The position numbers and the translations under genes are program-made. Of a stretch of DNA of 64,000 bases, positions 1 through 9,408 are shown in pieces (position 1 is the first letter of the stretch; every line of letters starts with the position of its first letter). The notes below the pieces were generated by a model. The model made no database searches and was not told where the DNA came from. It was given only the letters and a program-made list of their open reading frames with translations. The DNA comes from CAKSQF01 sp964582375 (GTDB lineage: Bacteria > Bacillota > Clostridia > Oscillospirales > CAG-272), in NCBI GenBank assembly GCA_964582375.1, contig CAZORL010000004.1, forward strand, positions 1 to 64,000, given 5' to 3'.

Positions 1-2
1 TT

Positions 3-3000
3 GTGTATAAGCCCACAGAGGTCAACTACACCGTCATTCACTATCAGCAGAATGTTGGTGACGATCACTACACCGAGGTTGATCGGGAAACCAAGCAGGG
101 CTTGACCGGCTCACAGGTGCCCGAGGTTCATAAGGATGTTAAGAAAGATAAGGAATACGAGGGCTTCTACAATCTGATCTACGAACGCCCGAATATCGCC
201 GCTGACGGCTCCACCGTCATCGAAGTTTACTACGATAGATACTATTACCTGATGAACTTCGATATGGACGGCGGCTACGGCACCGATCCTGTCTATGCAC
301 GCTACGGTGCAACCATCGGCACGGTCAAAAACCCCACCAAGGCGGGATATGCCTTCCAAGGTTGGGCAGAGACCAAGGGCGGCACCACCCCTGTCACCCT
401 TCCCACCACAATGCCTTACGTGACCGAGACCAAGACCTACTACGCCATTTGGAAGGTCAACGAAACCGCCAAGGTCACAGTAGTCTTCTGGGGCGAAAAT
501 GCCGATGATGAGCATTATAGCTATCTCTCCGAGTATACCAAGGAGATCGAACTGAAGCCGGGCACCGAGTTCACCTACTCTGAGTCTGGTATGTTGATCT
601 GCACAAATGAAGTCCATACCCACACCGATGCCTGCCTCGGCTGTGGCAAGCCCGAGCATACCCACACCGCAGTGGGCGGTAGTTGCTATACCCTGACTTG
701 TGCAGAGACTGGTCATACTCATGGAACGGGATGTTATGACGGGGTTGGTAGCTCAACAAATATTAGTACTATCCATTTTAATCCTTCAAACGGTGATGTG
801 GAAAATAAGCGTTATACAGGTAAAGATAAGGCTATTTATATCAACGGTCAGTGGTACAACTACACCGGCTCCACTGCCAGCGGCTCTGTTGCCCCCACCA
901 CCTGTGGCAAACAAGAAACCACCCACACCCACAACAATGACTGCTACAACCTGACCTGCACCACCGAGGAGCATACCCACGAGCAGACGTGCTACACCTG
1001 CGGCAAGGAACAGCATACTCACACTTCTTCCTGCTACATGCAAGGTGTCGGATTGGATACCAAGCTGTGGAAGTTTGTGAAGTCTGATACCATCACCGTT
1101 GCCGCTGACGGCTCCAGTGTGGTCAACGTCTACTATGACCGTGTGGAGTATAGTGTACAGTTCTACAATGGTAGTGGCAACTCGGAATATACGGATATCA
1201 AGATCACTGCCAAGTGGGGGGCTTACATTGGCGACAAGTGGCCCACCAAGAATAACAGCGGAACCTGGGCCGTAAACCCCAGTAGCAACAACAATGTCAA
1301 CGGTCCTTATCAGGTCTACCTCCAGGAAATGCCTGTTGGAGGCGACAAGTTCTACGGCCCCAGGACTGACAGCGGTACACAGAGCGCATATTACTATGTT
1401 GAGATCCTTCCCGGCGAAACCGGAACAGAAACCTACAACAATAAGTCCTACAAGCTGCATCATACCGATACATCTCCTGGTTCTGGCTATACTGTGACCG
1501 ATGACGATAAATATGCCATCCAGGGCTTCACATTTGTTGGTTTCACAGCGACACAGAATAACAGTGGCAATTATCTTTATAATGGTGCCAAATTCTACTA
1601 CACCCGTAACTCCTACAAGCTGACCTTCAACGACCAGTACACCAACGTGAAGGAGGAATCCGTCAATTTTGAAGCACCCCTGAGCACCTACGTGGACTAT
1701 GTGCCCGAAGTGCCCTCGCAGTACGAGCCCGGCTCGGTCACGTTCGACGGCTGGTATCAGAACCCCCAGTGTACAGGCGAGGAATACAAGCTTGATGAGC
1801 ACACAATGCCTGCTAACGACATCATCCTCTACGCCAAGTGGGTTCCGGTCACGAGAAACGTTAAGTTCTACCTCACCGAGTCCAGCACCGAGGTTTATAA
1901 ACCCGAAACAGCCGGCACAGATGCATCGTTCACCATTCCTCATGGCGGCAACATCGCAAAGGACTATGTTGATGATCACCTGGACAAAAAGTCGATGAAA
2001 GACGCAAAACCCAATGGCGACTATACCTTCGTCATGTGGTACTACTACGAGAACGGTGAAAAGAAACCCTTCGACCCGACGACTTCGATCCGCAAGGATC
2101 TGACCCTCTACGGCGAATGGTCATCCAACACCTTGAAGGAGTATACCGTGCAGTATGTGCTCCAAAGCGACCACAGCGTGAAGGTTGCCGATGACCTGAC
2201 AGGCTCCGGCCTTGCGGGTACGACCAAGACCTTTGTTGCAAAGGGCGGCACAGAACTCTATGCGGACTATCAGGAGGGCTATTTCCCCACCGTTCAGTCG
2301 CAGTCCCTGGTGCTTGATATTGAAAAGGAAACCCTCACCGTCACCTTCGAGTACGTCCTCAAGCCCGCCGTGCCCTATACCGTCAAGTACGTGGAGAAAG
2401 ACACAGGCAAGTCTTTGGCAAACGCTAAGGTAGTCAGCGACAACCGCAAGGCAGTCGTTACCGAGACCTTTGTGCCCATCACCGGCTACATGCCCGATGC
2501 ATATCAAAAGCGTCTGGTCGTAACAGCCGACGGCGAGAACATCCTCTACTTCTACTACACCAAGGACACCGAGCACGCCTACTACAAGATCACCCACTAT
2601 ACGCAAAATCTTGATGGCAAAACCTGGACAGCGTACAGCACTTCTCAGATAATGGGCGATATCGGCACCCGCTACACCGCCCTTCCCTTGACCATCCCGG
2701 GTTATACTTATAAGGAAATCAAGTATGTGGTGAACGGCACAGAGGTCACCGATGTGACAGCCGAGGGCGCAAAGCTTACCGAGAACGGATTGGAGATCAA
2801 CCTCTACTACGTCGCGAGTGAGTACCCATATCAGGTTCGCTACCTGGAGCAGGGCACCGGCAAGGAGCTCCGTGATCCCAAGAACGGTACCGGCAAGTAC
2901 GGCCAGATCATCTCCGAGTCTGCAATCGATATCGATGGCTACGACAAGGTTGCCCCCACCTCCGCAACCCTGAACATCCGCATTGACGAAGGCGAGGGCG

Positions 3001-3662
3001 CTCCCAATCTGAACATCATCACCTTCTACTACAAGGAGAAGGAAGTGACCATCAACTATGTCCCCGTTGGTAGTGGCTCTGTCAGTCCCACCACCGAGAC
3101 CGTGAAGGTCAAATCCGGCAATGTGCATGGCTCCACACCCACTCCCGCAGATGGCTACAAGTTCGTCGGCTGGTATAAGGATGCGGATTGCACACAGCCC
3201 GTCGATGCAAGTTGGGTAACAGGTAACAAGATCGTCCCCCAGAAGACCGACGGCAAAAACGTGGCAGCTACCTACTATGCAAAGTTCGAGTCCGATAGCA
3301 CCTCGCTGACCATTACGAAAGCATTCGCAGATGGTAAGAAGTATGATGATAACGATGTATTCGTATTCAAAGTAAGAGGTAATGGTGTTGATCTTACAGT
3401 TACCATCAAGGGAGCAGGTTCGGTCACCATAAACGGCCTCGCTGTTGGTGAATATACGGTTACCGAGCTTTCGAATTGGTCTTGGAGGTATGATCAAGAG
3501 AGCGTCAAGTTCAATGGAGTAAATGTCACGGATGGTAAAGTTGTTCTTACAGCTGTTAGTAATGAGATTGTGTTTACCAACAAACTTACAGAAGAGAAAT
3601 ATCTCGAAGGAAACGCAAGCGTTGATAATATCTTCGACGGCGAAAAAATTACCCAAAACTAA
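3..3662 (+). CDS. Giant repeat-rich secreted surface protein, 5' end cut by window edge
   Basis: The frame is open to the window edge, so the GTG at 3 is probably internal and the N-terminus is missing. The visible 1219 residues are a string of extracellular repeats. There are InlB B-repeat (Listeria-Bacteroides) modules ending in GW/YAxW-type strands (about residues 75-150, 380-420, 540-720, 1040-1095). MucBP-like beta modules with YxVxYV starts and FYYxK ends cover about 720-1040. A C-terminal SpaA/Cna-B-like domain (about 1100-1210) carries the FTNKL ending. Between about 196 and 350 lies a Cys/His-rich tract of repeated EHTHT and CxxC units, possibly metal-binding. No LPXTG motif or C-terminal membrane anchor is present. 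Two further secreted proteins follow closely (23-bp gap), suggesting an operon. The first 3.3 kb is visibly richer in ACC/CCC/AAG codons than the last 350 bp. Role in adhesion is inferred. Confidence 0.8.
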   Translation: MYKPTEVNYTVIHYQQNVGDDHYTEVDRETKQGLTGSQVPEVHKDVKKDKEYEGFYNLIYERPNIAADGSTVIEVYYDRYYYLMNFDMDGGYGTDPVYARYGATIGTVKNPTKAGYAFQGWAETKGGTTPVTLPTTMPYVTETKTYYAIWKVNETAKVTVVFWGENADDEHYSYLSEYTKEIELKPGTEFTYSESGMLICTNEVHTHTDACLGCGKPEHTHTAVGGSCYTLTCAETGHTHGTGCYDGVGSSTNISTIHFNPSNGDVENKRYTGKDKAIYINGQWYNYTGSTASGSVAPTTCGKQETTHTHNNDCYNLTCTTEEHTHEQTCYTCGKEQHTHTSSCYMQGVGLDTKLWKFVKSDTITVAADGSSVVNVYYDRVEYSVQFYNGSGNSEYTDIKITAKWGAYIGDKWPTKNNSGTWAVNPSSNNNVNGPYQVYLQEMPVGGDKFYGPRTDSGTQSAYYYVEILPGETGTETYNNKSYKLHHTDTSPGSGYTVTDDDKYAIQGFTFVGFTATQNNSGNYLYNGAKFYYTRNSYKLTFNDQYTNVKEESVNFEAPLSTYVDYVPEVPSQYEPGSVTFDGWYQNPQCTGEEYKLDEHTMPANDIILYAKWVPVTRNVKFYLTESSTEVYKPETAGTDASFTIPHGGNIAKDYVDDHLDKKSMKDAKPNGDYTFVMWYYYENGEKKPFDPTTSIRKDLTLYGEWSSNTLKEYTVQYVLQSDHSVKVADDLTGSGLAGTTKTFVAKGGTELYADYQEGYFPTVQSQSLVLDIEKETLTVTFEYVLKPAVPYTVKYVEKDTGKSLANAKVVSDNRKAVVTETFVPITGYMPDAYQKRLVVTADGENILYFYYTKDTEHAYYKITHYTQNLDGKTWTAYSTSQIMGDIGTRYTALPLTIPGYTYKEIKYVVNGTEVTDVTAEGAKLTENGLEINLYYVASEYPYQVRYLEQGTGKELRDPKNGTGKYGQIISESAIDIDGYDKVAPTSATLNIRIDEGEGAPNLNIITFYYKEKEVTINYVPVGSGSVSPTTETVKVKSGNVHGSTPTPADGYKFVGWYKDADCTQPVDASWVTGNKIVPQKTDGKNVAATYYAKFESDSTSLTITKAFADGKKYDDNDVFVFKVRGNGVDLTVTIKGAGSVTINGLAVGEYTVTELSNWSWRYDQESVKFNGVNVTDGKVVLTAVSNEIVFTNKLTEEKYLEGNASVDNIFDGEKITQN

Positions 3663-3685
3663 TAAGAAAGGATGGATCAAATACG

Positions 3686-4261
3686 ATGAAAAATCTTTTG
3701 AAACGACTTGACAAAAAAAGACTTGTTCTTTTGATCACATCGCTTTCGATCTTGTTTGTTCTTGCTGTCGGTACTACCCTGGCGTATCTCTTTGATCAGA
3801 CCGAACCTATCGTCAATACATTTACGCCGAGTACTGTCGGCATAGACATTGAAGAGAAATTTGACGAAAACGTTAAAGAAAACGTTAAGATCACGAACAA
3901 AGGCGATATCGATGTTTATGTTCGAGCAATTGTCGTAGTATCTTGGAAGGATGATAGCGGCAATGTCTATGCCACCGCTCCGGTAGAAGGTACGGATTAC
4001 ACCGTTACATGGACAATGGCTGGCTGGGTTGAAAAGGACGGTGTATATTATTACACATCCCCGGTAAAACCCCGTGAATCCACCGATATCCTTCTTACCG
4101 ACTGTAAGCCGGTCGAAGGCAAAGAAGCACCCGAAGGATATAAACTGAGCGTTGAGATCCTGTCGTCTGCGATCCAGGCAGAGCCGACAAATGCTGTATA
4201 TGATGCTTGGGGTGTGACCGTTAAAGAAGATGGAACGCTGTCTATCGGAGGTGACTCATAA
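3686..4261 (+). CDS. SipW-type signal-anchor secreted protein
   Basis: A 191-residue protein. The N-terminus has basic residues, a hydrophobic stretch (about 14-33) and the motif GTTLAYLFDQTEPIVNTF, which matches the signal-anchor pattern of SipW-dependent proteins (TasA/CalY-like). The rest is a predicted beta-sandwich of the camelysin type with no catalytic motif. Its stop overlaps the next ATG by one base (TAATG), indicating translational coupling with the PPKTG protein. No sipW gene is visible; it may lie upstream of the window. Family assignment is good; function as a fibre or matrix subunit is inference. Confidence 0.75.
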   Translation: MKNLLKRLDKKRLVLLITSLSILFVLAVGTTLAYLFDQTEPIVNTFTPSTVGIDIEEKFDENVKENVKITNKGDIDVYVRAIVVVSWKDDSGNVYATAPVEGTDYTVTWTMAGWVEKDGVYYYTSPVKPRESTDILLTDCKPVEGKEAPEGYKLSVEILSSAIQAEPTNAVYDAWGVTVKEDGTLSIGGDS

Positions 4262-4926
4262 TGAAAAGAACATTAAGAAGCCTTCTTTGCGCATCGCTTG
4301 CGGTGCTCATGCTCGCACTCTCGTCGCTTACGATATTTGCCGACGGCACGGTCACATACGACGGTGATGCAAAGGATTTCATCTTTGCACCGGGGAGCAA
4401 ATACTCGCCCACCGATCTTTTCACCGATTTCAAAGGTGTAATGCCGGGTGATAGTTTGACGCAGAAGGTCAGCATCAAGAACAAGCAGAGCAAGAATGTA
4501 AAGATCAAGCTTTACATGCGTTCGCTTGGTGCTGAAGAGGGATCCGAGGAATTTTTGTCGAAGCTTTGGCTTTCGGTGAAATACTCGGGCAAGACGAACA
4601 TGGCAAAGATGTTTGACGCACCCGCAGATCAAACAGCAGGGCTTACCGACTGGGTCTATCTCGGAACGATATATTCGGGCGGCATGATCGATCTTGACGT
4701 CAGCTTGAACGTTCCGATCGAGCTTGGAAACGAATTTCAAGAAGCCATCGGCTATCTTGATTGGCAGTTCAAGGTCGAGGAGCTTCCCGTAGAGCCGGAC
4801 GATCCGACCCCTCCGAAGACGGGCGATACGACGCAGACCATTATTTTGATCGGTTTGGCGGCGATAATCATATGTCTGATCGTTCTTCTCATTCTCAAGA
4901 GAAGACGCACTGACAGTGAAGAATAA
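4261..4926 (+). CDS. Sortase-anchored secreted protein (PPKTG motif)
   Basis: A 221-residue protein with a signal peptide (about 1-27, ending TIFADG), a beta-rich body, then a Pro/Asp linker, a PPKTG sorting motif near residue 186, a hydrophobic helix and a KRRR tail. This is the canonical layout for sortase attachment to the wall. The ATG overlaps the preceding TAA by one base. It closes the cassette and is followed by a strong terminator. No sortase gene is in the window. It may anchor the anchorless repeat protein encoded upstream, but that is inference. Confidence 0.75.
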   Translation: MKRTLRSLLCASLAVLMLALSSLTIFADGTVTYDGDAKDFIFAPGSKYSPTDLFTDFKGVMPGDSLTQKVSIKNKQSKNVKIKLYMRSLGAEEGSEEFLSKLWLSVKYSGKTNMAKMFDAPADQTAGLTDWVYLGTIYSGGMIDLDVSLNVPIELGNEFQEAIGYLDWQFKVEELPVEPDDPTPPKTGDTTQTIILIGLAAIIICLIVLLILKRRRTDSEE

Positions 4927-4939
4927 AAGAATACAATCA

Positions 4940-4976
4940 CTGAAAAATTCACGGCTTTTTGCCGTGAATTTTTCAG
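4940..4976 (+). terminator. Intrinsic terminator of the surface cassette
   Basis: A perfect 16-bp inverted repeat with a 5-nt T loop; the 3' arm is itself T-rich. It lies 14 bp after the PPKTG gene and before a new promoter. Confidence 0.85.
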
Positions 4977-4997
4977 TATTACACGACGATCAAAGTA

Positions 4998-5026
4998 TTG
5001 ACAATCGGTCACTTGTGTGATATAAT
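4998..5026 (+). promoter_or_regulatory. Perfect sigma-A promoter for the DUF4091 gene
   Basis: TTGACA at 4998-5003, a 17-bp spacer, and TATAAT at 5021-5026. It starts the DUF4091-murD transcription unit. Confidence 0.85.
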
Positions 5027-5061
5027 AGCCTATATAAAACATAATGTACGGAGTGTAAACC

Positions 5062-6735
5062 ATGATAATTACAAAAATCGTTTCATCTCTTGAAAAAATG
5101 TTCATTGACGGCTCTATTGAGGCATATGAGCCGCTTGAGAGGCTGTCTGCGCTCAAAAACGAGCGAATTTCATTCCAACTTGCTTATATCGGTGTCGGCG
5201 ACGGCACTCCGACACGCGATCTGCTTCACATTTCGGTCGATGGTGCGCCCGAAGGCGATATCTCGATCCGTGCCGTGAAAAATCTGCCGGTTGAGTTTCC
5301 GCTTTGGGACAATATCGACGACGGCAACTATCTCACGACAAAGCCTGGACTTTATCCCGATCTGCTCATACCGCTCAACTACAACTCATCGATCTCGGTA
5401 CGCAAAGACTGCCTTTACTCGGCGTGGATCGAGATAGATCTGCGTGATCACCCTGCAAAGGCGGGCGATTACGAGATTTCGGTCAAGCTGTCGGGTGCCG
5501 AGGGCGTTGTGAGCGAAAACAAGCTCACACTCACGATCGTGGATGCATCCCTTCCGAAGAGCGAGCTGATCTACACCGAATGGTTCCACTGCGACAGTTT
5601 GGCAAATTATTACAATGTTCCCGTTTGGTCGGAGCGTCACTGGGAGATAATCGAGAATTTTGCCAAGACCGCACTCTCCAACGGTATAAATATGCTCCTG
5701 ACCCCCGTATTTACCCCTCCGCTTGACACGGCTATCGGCGGCGAGAGACTTACGACACAGCTTGTCGGCGTGAAGATCGCAAGTGACGGCGAGTATGCTT
5801 TCGATTTTTCAAAGGTCGATCGCTGGGTCGATATGTGCGACAGGGTGGGCATCGAGTATTTTGAGATATCGCATCTGTTCACGCAGTGGGGTGCGCATCA
5901 CGCACCGAAGGTAGTCGCGACCGTCGACGGTGTCGAAAAGAAGATATTCGGTTGGCAGACGGACGCCACTTCGGGTGAGTATCGCAAGTTTTTACGTAGT
6001 TTCTTGAGTGCGTTCATCGCCCACATGAAAGAGCGCGGCGACGATCGAAGATGCTACTATCACATATCCGACGAGCCGGGGGCTGATCATCTTGAGTCAT
6101 ACAAAGCCGCAAAGGCATCGGTTGCCGATCTGCTCTCCGATTATGTCATTATGGACGCACTTTCCGACTACGATTTTTACAAGCAGGGCATTGTCGAAAC
6201 GCCGATACCGTCTAACGATCACATAGCACCCTTTATCGAGGGCGAGGTGAAGGATCTTTGGACATATTACTGCTGCGGACAGTGTACCGACGTGTCAAAC
6301 AGACTGATCGCAATGCCGTCATGGCGCAACCGCTCGATCGGTATGCAGATGTTCAAATACGACATCAAGGGTTTTTTGCAGTGGGGCTACAATTTTTACA
6401 ACAACATGCTCTCGGATGCGGCGATCAACCCGTTAGTCGACACATGCGGCGAATATTGGGTTCCGGGCGGCGACACATGCTCGGTCTATCCGTCAATGCG
6501 CGGTGAGGCACTCGAATCGCTCCGCATAATCGTATTTTACGAGGGACTTCAGGACATCTCTGCGATGAAGCTTGCCTCCGAGCTTTGCGGAAAGGACACG
6601 GTCGTTCGGGCGATCGAGGAGATATTCGGCGATGAGATAAGATTTGACAGGTGTGCAAAGGACGCACGCACGATGCTTGCGATCCGCGAAAAGGTGAATG
6701 CGATGATTGCCGAAAGGATTTCTTCGGAGAGATAA
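5062..6735 (+). CDS. DUF4091-containing glycoside-hydrolase-like protein
   Basis: A 557-residue protein without a signal peptide, so probably cytoplasmic. An N-terminal beta domain (about 1-165) precedes a TIM-barrel-like region. The barrel carries a HISDEP motif at 334-339, where the Asp-Glu pair resembles glycosidase catalytic acids. The C-terminal stretch with PSMRGEALESLR (about 477-490) is the DUF4091 signature. Substrate is unknown. It is expressed from its own consensus promoter and lies only 1 bp before murD, which suggests co-transcription, perhaps by chance. Confidence 0.75.
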   Translation: MIITKIVSSLEKMFIDGSIEAYEPLERLSALKNERISFQLAYIGVGDGTPTRDLLHISVDGAPEGDISIRAVKNLPVEFPLWDNIDDGNYLTTKPGLYPDLLIPLNYNSSISVRKDCLYSAWIEIDLRDHPAKAGDYEISVKLSGAEGVVSENKLTLTIVDASLPKSELIYTEWFHCDSLANYYNVPVWSERHWEIIENFAKTALSNGINMLLTPVFTPPLDTAIGGERLTTQLVGVKIASDGEYAFDFSKVDRWVDMCDRVGIEYFEISHLFTQWGAHHAPKVVATVDGVEKKIFGWQTDATSGEYRKFLRSFLSAFIAHMKERGDDRRCYYHISDEPGADHLESYKAAKASVADLLSDYVIMDALSDYDFYKQGIVETPIPSNDHIAPFIEGEVKDLWTYYCCGQCTDVSNRLIAMPSWRNRSIGMQMFKYDIKGFLQWGYNFYNNMLSDAAINPLVDTCGEYWVPGGDTCSVYPSMRGEALESLRIIVFYEGLQDISAMKLASELCGKDTVVRAIEEIFGDEIRFDRCAKDARTMLAIREKVNAMIAERISSER

Positions 6736-6736
6736 T

Positions 6737-8119
6737 ATGCCGACATCAGATAAGCTTAAAGAAAAAGTTTTTGGGAAGAAGGTTGCGGTGCTCGGCATCG
6801 GCGTGTCAAACACTCCTGTCATCGACATGCTCCTTTCTCTCGGTGCTCACGTCAGCGCGCATGATATTAAGGAGCGGGAGGCACTCGGCCCCATTGCCGA
6901 CGAGCTTGAAGAAAAAGGCGTTCATCTTGTCCTCGGCAAGGGGTATCTTGACAAGCCGGACACGGATATTATATTCCGTGCCCCCGGTATCCGTCCCGAT
7001 CACCATGCGATAGTTGCCGCAGTAGAAAACGGAGCAATCTTGACGAGCGAAATGTCCGAGTTTTTCGACCTTTGTCCCGCAAAGATAATCGCCGTTACCG
7101 GCAGTGACGGAAAAACGACGACAACTACGATCATATCAAAGCTGCTCGAGGCAGAGGGTAAGTGCGTCTTCCTCGGCGGCAACATCGGCAGACCGCTCCT
7201 TCCGATCGTTGATCAGATGACAAGCGACGATTGGGCGGTGGTGGAGTTGTCGTCATTTCAGCTTCAGACGATGCGCCGCTCGCCCGATGTTGCCGTGATC
7301 ACGAACATTACGCCTAATCATCTGAATTGGCATGTTGACATGGACGAGTACATCGACGCAAAACTCAACATTCTCCGCTATCAGAGCACGCTCGGTCGTG
7401 CTGTACTCAATTTCGAGGATCCGATCACAAGGGCGGCAGCCGATATTGCCGTCGGCGAGCATATATTCTTTACCTCAAAGAGAATGCCCGACGATCCGCA
7501 CGGATATGTTTACGAAAAGGACGGCGGGATATATCTTGACGGCGATAAGGTGATCGATACCTCGGATATTATGATCCCGGGGCGGCACAATGTCGAAAAC
7601 TACATGGCAGCGATCGCCGCAACGAAAGGTATCGTTTCGCCTGATGCGGTGCGCAATGTCGCGACGAGCTTTGGCGGTGTTGAACACAGAAACGAATTTG
7701 TTCGCGAGCTTGACGGCGTCAAGTATTACAACAGCTCGATAGATTCAAGCCCGACAAGAACCATCGCCGCACTTCGCTCGTACAATCAAAAGCTGATCGT
7801 GCTCTGCGGCGGTTATGATAAAAACATCCCATATGAGCCGCTTGCCGAGCCGCTTTGCGAGAGGGCAAAGCTTGTCATAATTACGGGCGCGACAGCTCCA
7901 AAGATCATGGCGGCACTCGAGGCATGCCCTACATATAAAAAAGATCACCCGACCATCGTCCTTGCGGAAGATTACGGTCAGGCGGTCGATATCGCTCGCG
8001 AGAGAGCGGAGAGCGGCGACATTGTCCTGCTCTCGCCTGCATCCGCAAGCTTTGATGCCTTCAAGAATTTCGAGGAGCGCGGAAATTTCTTCAAAAATAA
8101 GGTTAATTCGCTCAAATAA
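6737..8119 (+). CDS. murD: UDP-N-acetylmuramoyl-L-alanine--D-glutamate ligase
   Basis: MurD adds D-glutamate to UDP-MurNAc-L-Ala in the cytoplasm during peptidoglycan precursor synthesis. The 460-residue product has an N-terminal Rossmann-like domain, the ATP-binding loop GSDGKTTTTT at about 122-131, the Mur central motif (NITPNHLNWH), and a C-terminal ligase domain with GGYDKNIPYE. I chose the ATG at 6737 because GGAGAG lies 5 nt upstream; a longer in-frame start at 6707 would overlap the previous gene. It is separated from the usual dcw cell-division cluster, which is common in this class. Confidence 0.93.
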   Translation: MPTSDKLKEKVFGKKVAVLGIGVSNTPVIDMLLSLGAHVSAHDIKEREALGPIADELEEKGVHLVLGKGYLDKPDTDIIFRAPGIRPDHHAIVAAVENGAILTSEMSEFFDLCPAKIIAVTGSDGKTTTTTIISKLLEAEGKCVFLGGNIGRPLLPIVDQMTSDDWAVVELSSFQLQTMRRSPDVAVITNITPNHLNWHVDMDEYIDAKLNILRYQSTLGRAVLNFEDPITRAAADIAVGEHIFFTSKRMPDDPHGYVYEKDGGIYLDGDKVIDTSDIMIPGRHNVENYMAAIAATKGIVSPDAVRNVATSFGGVEHRNEFVRELDGVKYYNSSIDSSPTRTIAALRSYNQKLIVLCGGYDKNIPYEPLAEPLCERAKLVIITGATAPKIMAALEACPTYKKDHPTIVLAEDYGQAVDIARERAESGDIVLLSPASASFDAFKNFEERGNFFKNKVNSLK

Positions 8120-8136
8120 CCAAAAAGGATCAGAAA

Positions 8137-9408
8137 ATGAATTTTTCAAAAAAGGTTCTCGATCTTGTTGACATGGCAGAGTCAGCACTTGCCGATCGCT
8201 TTGGCGAGATCGACAAAATATCATTCAACAACACGGCAAGGGTACTTGATGCCTTTGCCGAGCATAAGGTCGCCGAGGCAGACTTCGGCAGTTCAACGGG
8301 ATACGGCTACGACGATTGCGGCAGAGAAAAGCTCGATCGCATCTATGCCGATGTCTTTTCGGCAGAGTCTGCGTTTGTTCGCCATCAGATAGTCAACGGT
8401 ACGCAGGCACTGACCATCGCACTGTTCGGCATTTTGCGCCCCGGCGATGTTATGCTGTCGATCACCGGCAAGCCTTACGACACGCTCGAAGAGGTCATCG
8501 GTATATCAGGTCAGGCAGGGAACGGCTCGCTTGCCGATTTCGGTGTCGAGTACAGACAGATCGATCTGACAGATGACGGAGACATCGACCTCGACAGCCT
8601 AAAGGCGGCACTTTCAGAAGAGAATAACCGCATAAAAATGGTCTTTTTGCAGAGATCAAAGGGCTATATGAATCGCCCGACTCTTTCGGTGGACGATATC
8701 GGACGTGCGGTATCGGTCGTCAAGTCCTTGTCGGATGCTTATGTGGTCGTCGATAACTGCTACGGCGAGTTTACCGAGGAGCGTGAGCCGACAGCGGTTG
8801 GTGCGGATCTGATCGTCGGATCGCTGATCAAAAATCCGGGTGGCGGAATGGCAGAGTGCGGCGGATATATCGCAGGCACGGAGAGGGCGGTCGAGCTTTG
8901 CTCCTATCGCCTGACATCGGTCGGTGTCGGTCTTGAGGTCGGCGCAACGCTCGGTCAGAACAAAAATATGTACAAGGGCTTTTTCTATGCGCCTCATACG
9001 GTGGCATCTGCTCTCAAGATTGCCATGCTTGCGGCGTATATATTCGAAAAGCTCGGATATGCCGTCGAGCCTCGCTATGACGAGATGAGATATGATATCA
9101 TTCAGTCGGTGTCGCTCGGTTCAGAACAGGCAATGTGTGCATTTTGCAAGGGCATACAAGAGGGAAGCCCCGTCGATTCGCATGTCACGCCCCTTCCGTG
9201 GGCAATGCCCGGGTATTCGGACAATGTGATCATGGCGGCGGGCACATTTACGAGCGGTGCATCGATCGAGCTGTCCGCCGACGGTCCCATCCGTCCGCCG
9301 TATACGATCTTCTTTCAAGGCGGTCTGACTTATGAAAGTGGAAAATACGGCATAATGAAAGCGGCAGAGCGTGTGATCGAGTTTCAGTCGGCGGACAGCC
9401 CGAAATAA
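8137..9408 (+). CDS. PLP-dependent methionine gamma-lyase family protein (YnbB-like)
   Basis: A 423-residue fold-type I PLP enzyme of the family formerly called aluminium resistance protein. Visible features are a substrate/PLP loop (HQIVNGTQALT, about 83-93), the PLP-pyridine Asp in VVVDNCYGEF (D206) and the Schiff-base Lys in SLIKNPGGG (K232). It is probably a C-S or amino-acid lyase; the physiological substrate is unproven. The start is preceded by AAAGGATC. Its 3' end overlaps the convergent amidase gene by 25 bp. Confidence 0.85.
   Translation: MNFSKKVLDLVDMAESALADRFGEIDKISFNNTARVLDAFAEHKVAEADFGSSTGYGYDDCGREKLDRIYADVFSAESAFVRHQIVNGTQALTIALFGILRPGDVMLSITGKPYDTLEEVIGISGQAGNGSLADFGVEYRQIDLTDDGDIDLDSLKAALSEENNRIKMVFLQRSKGYMNRPTLSVDDIGRAVSVVKSLSDAYVVVDNCYGEFTEEREPTAVGADLIVGSLIKNPGGGMAECGGYIAGTERAVELCSYRLTSVGVGLEVGATLGQNKNMYKGFFYAPHTVASALKIAMLAAYIFEKLGYAVEPRYDEMRYDIIQSVSLGSEQAMCAFCKGIQEGSPVDSHVTPLPWAMPGYSDNVIMAAGTFTSGASIELSADGPIRPPYTIFFQGGLTYESGKYGIMKAAERVIEFQSADSPK

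Noticed and set aside
600..1060. CRISPR-like or DNA-level repeat array in the surface gene
   Set aside because: The repetition is at protein level with diverged DNA; spacing is uneven and the frame is coding.
786..1979. 397-residue antisense frame in the surface gene
   Set aside because: Same reasoning: it lies opposite obvious coding repeats and contains no domain.
2121..3680. 519-residue open frame opposite the surface protein
   Set aside because: Antisense to clear repeat domains; the translated sequence has no recognisable motif and its ends do not fit a promoter.
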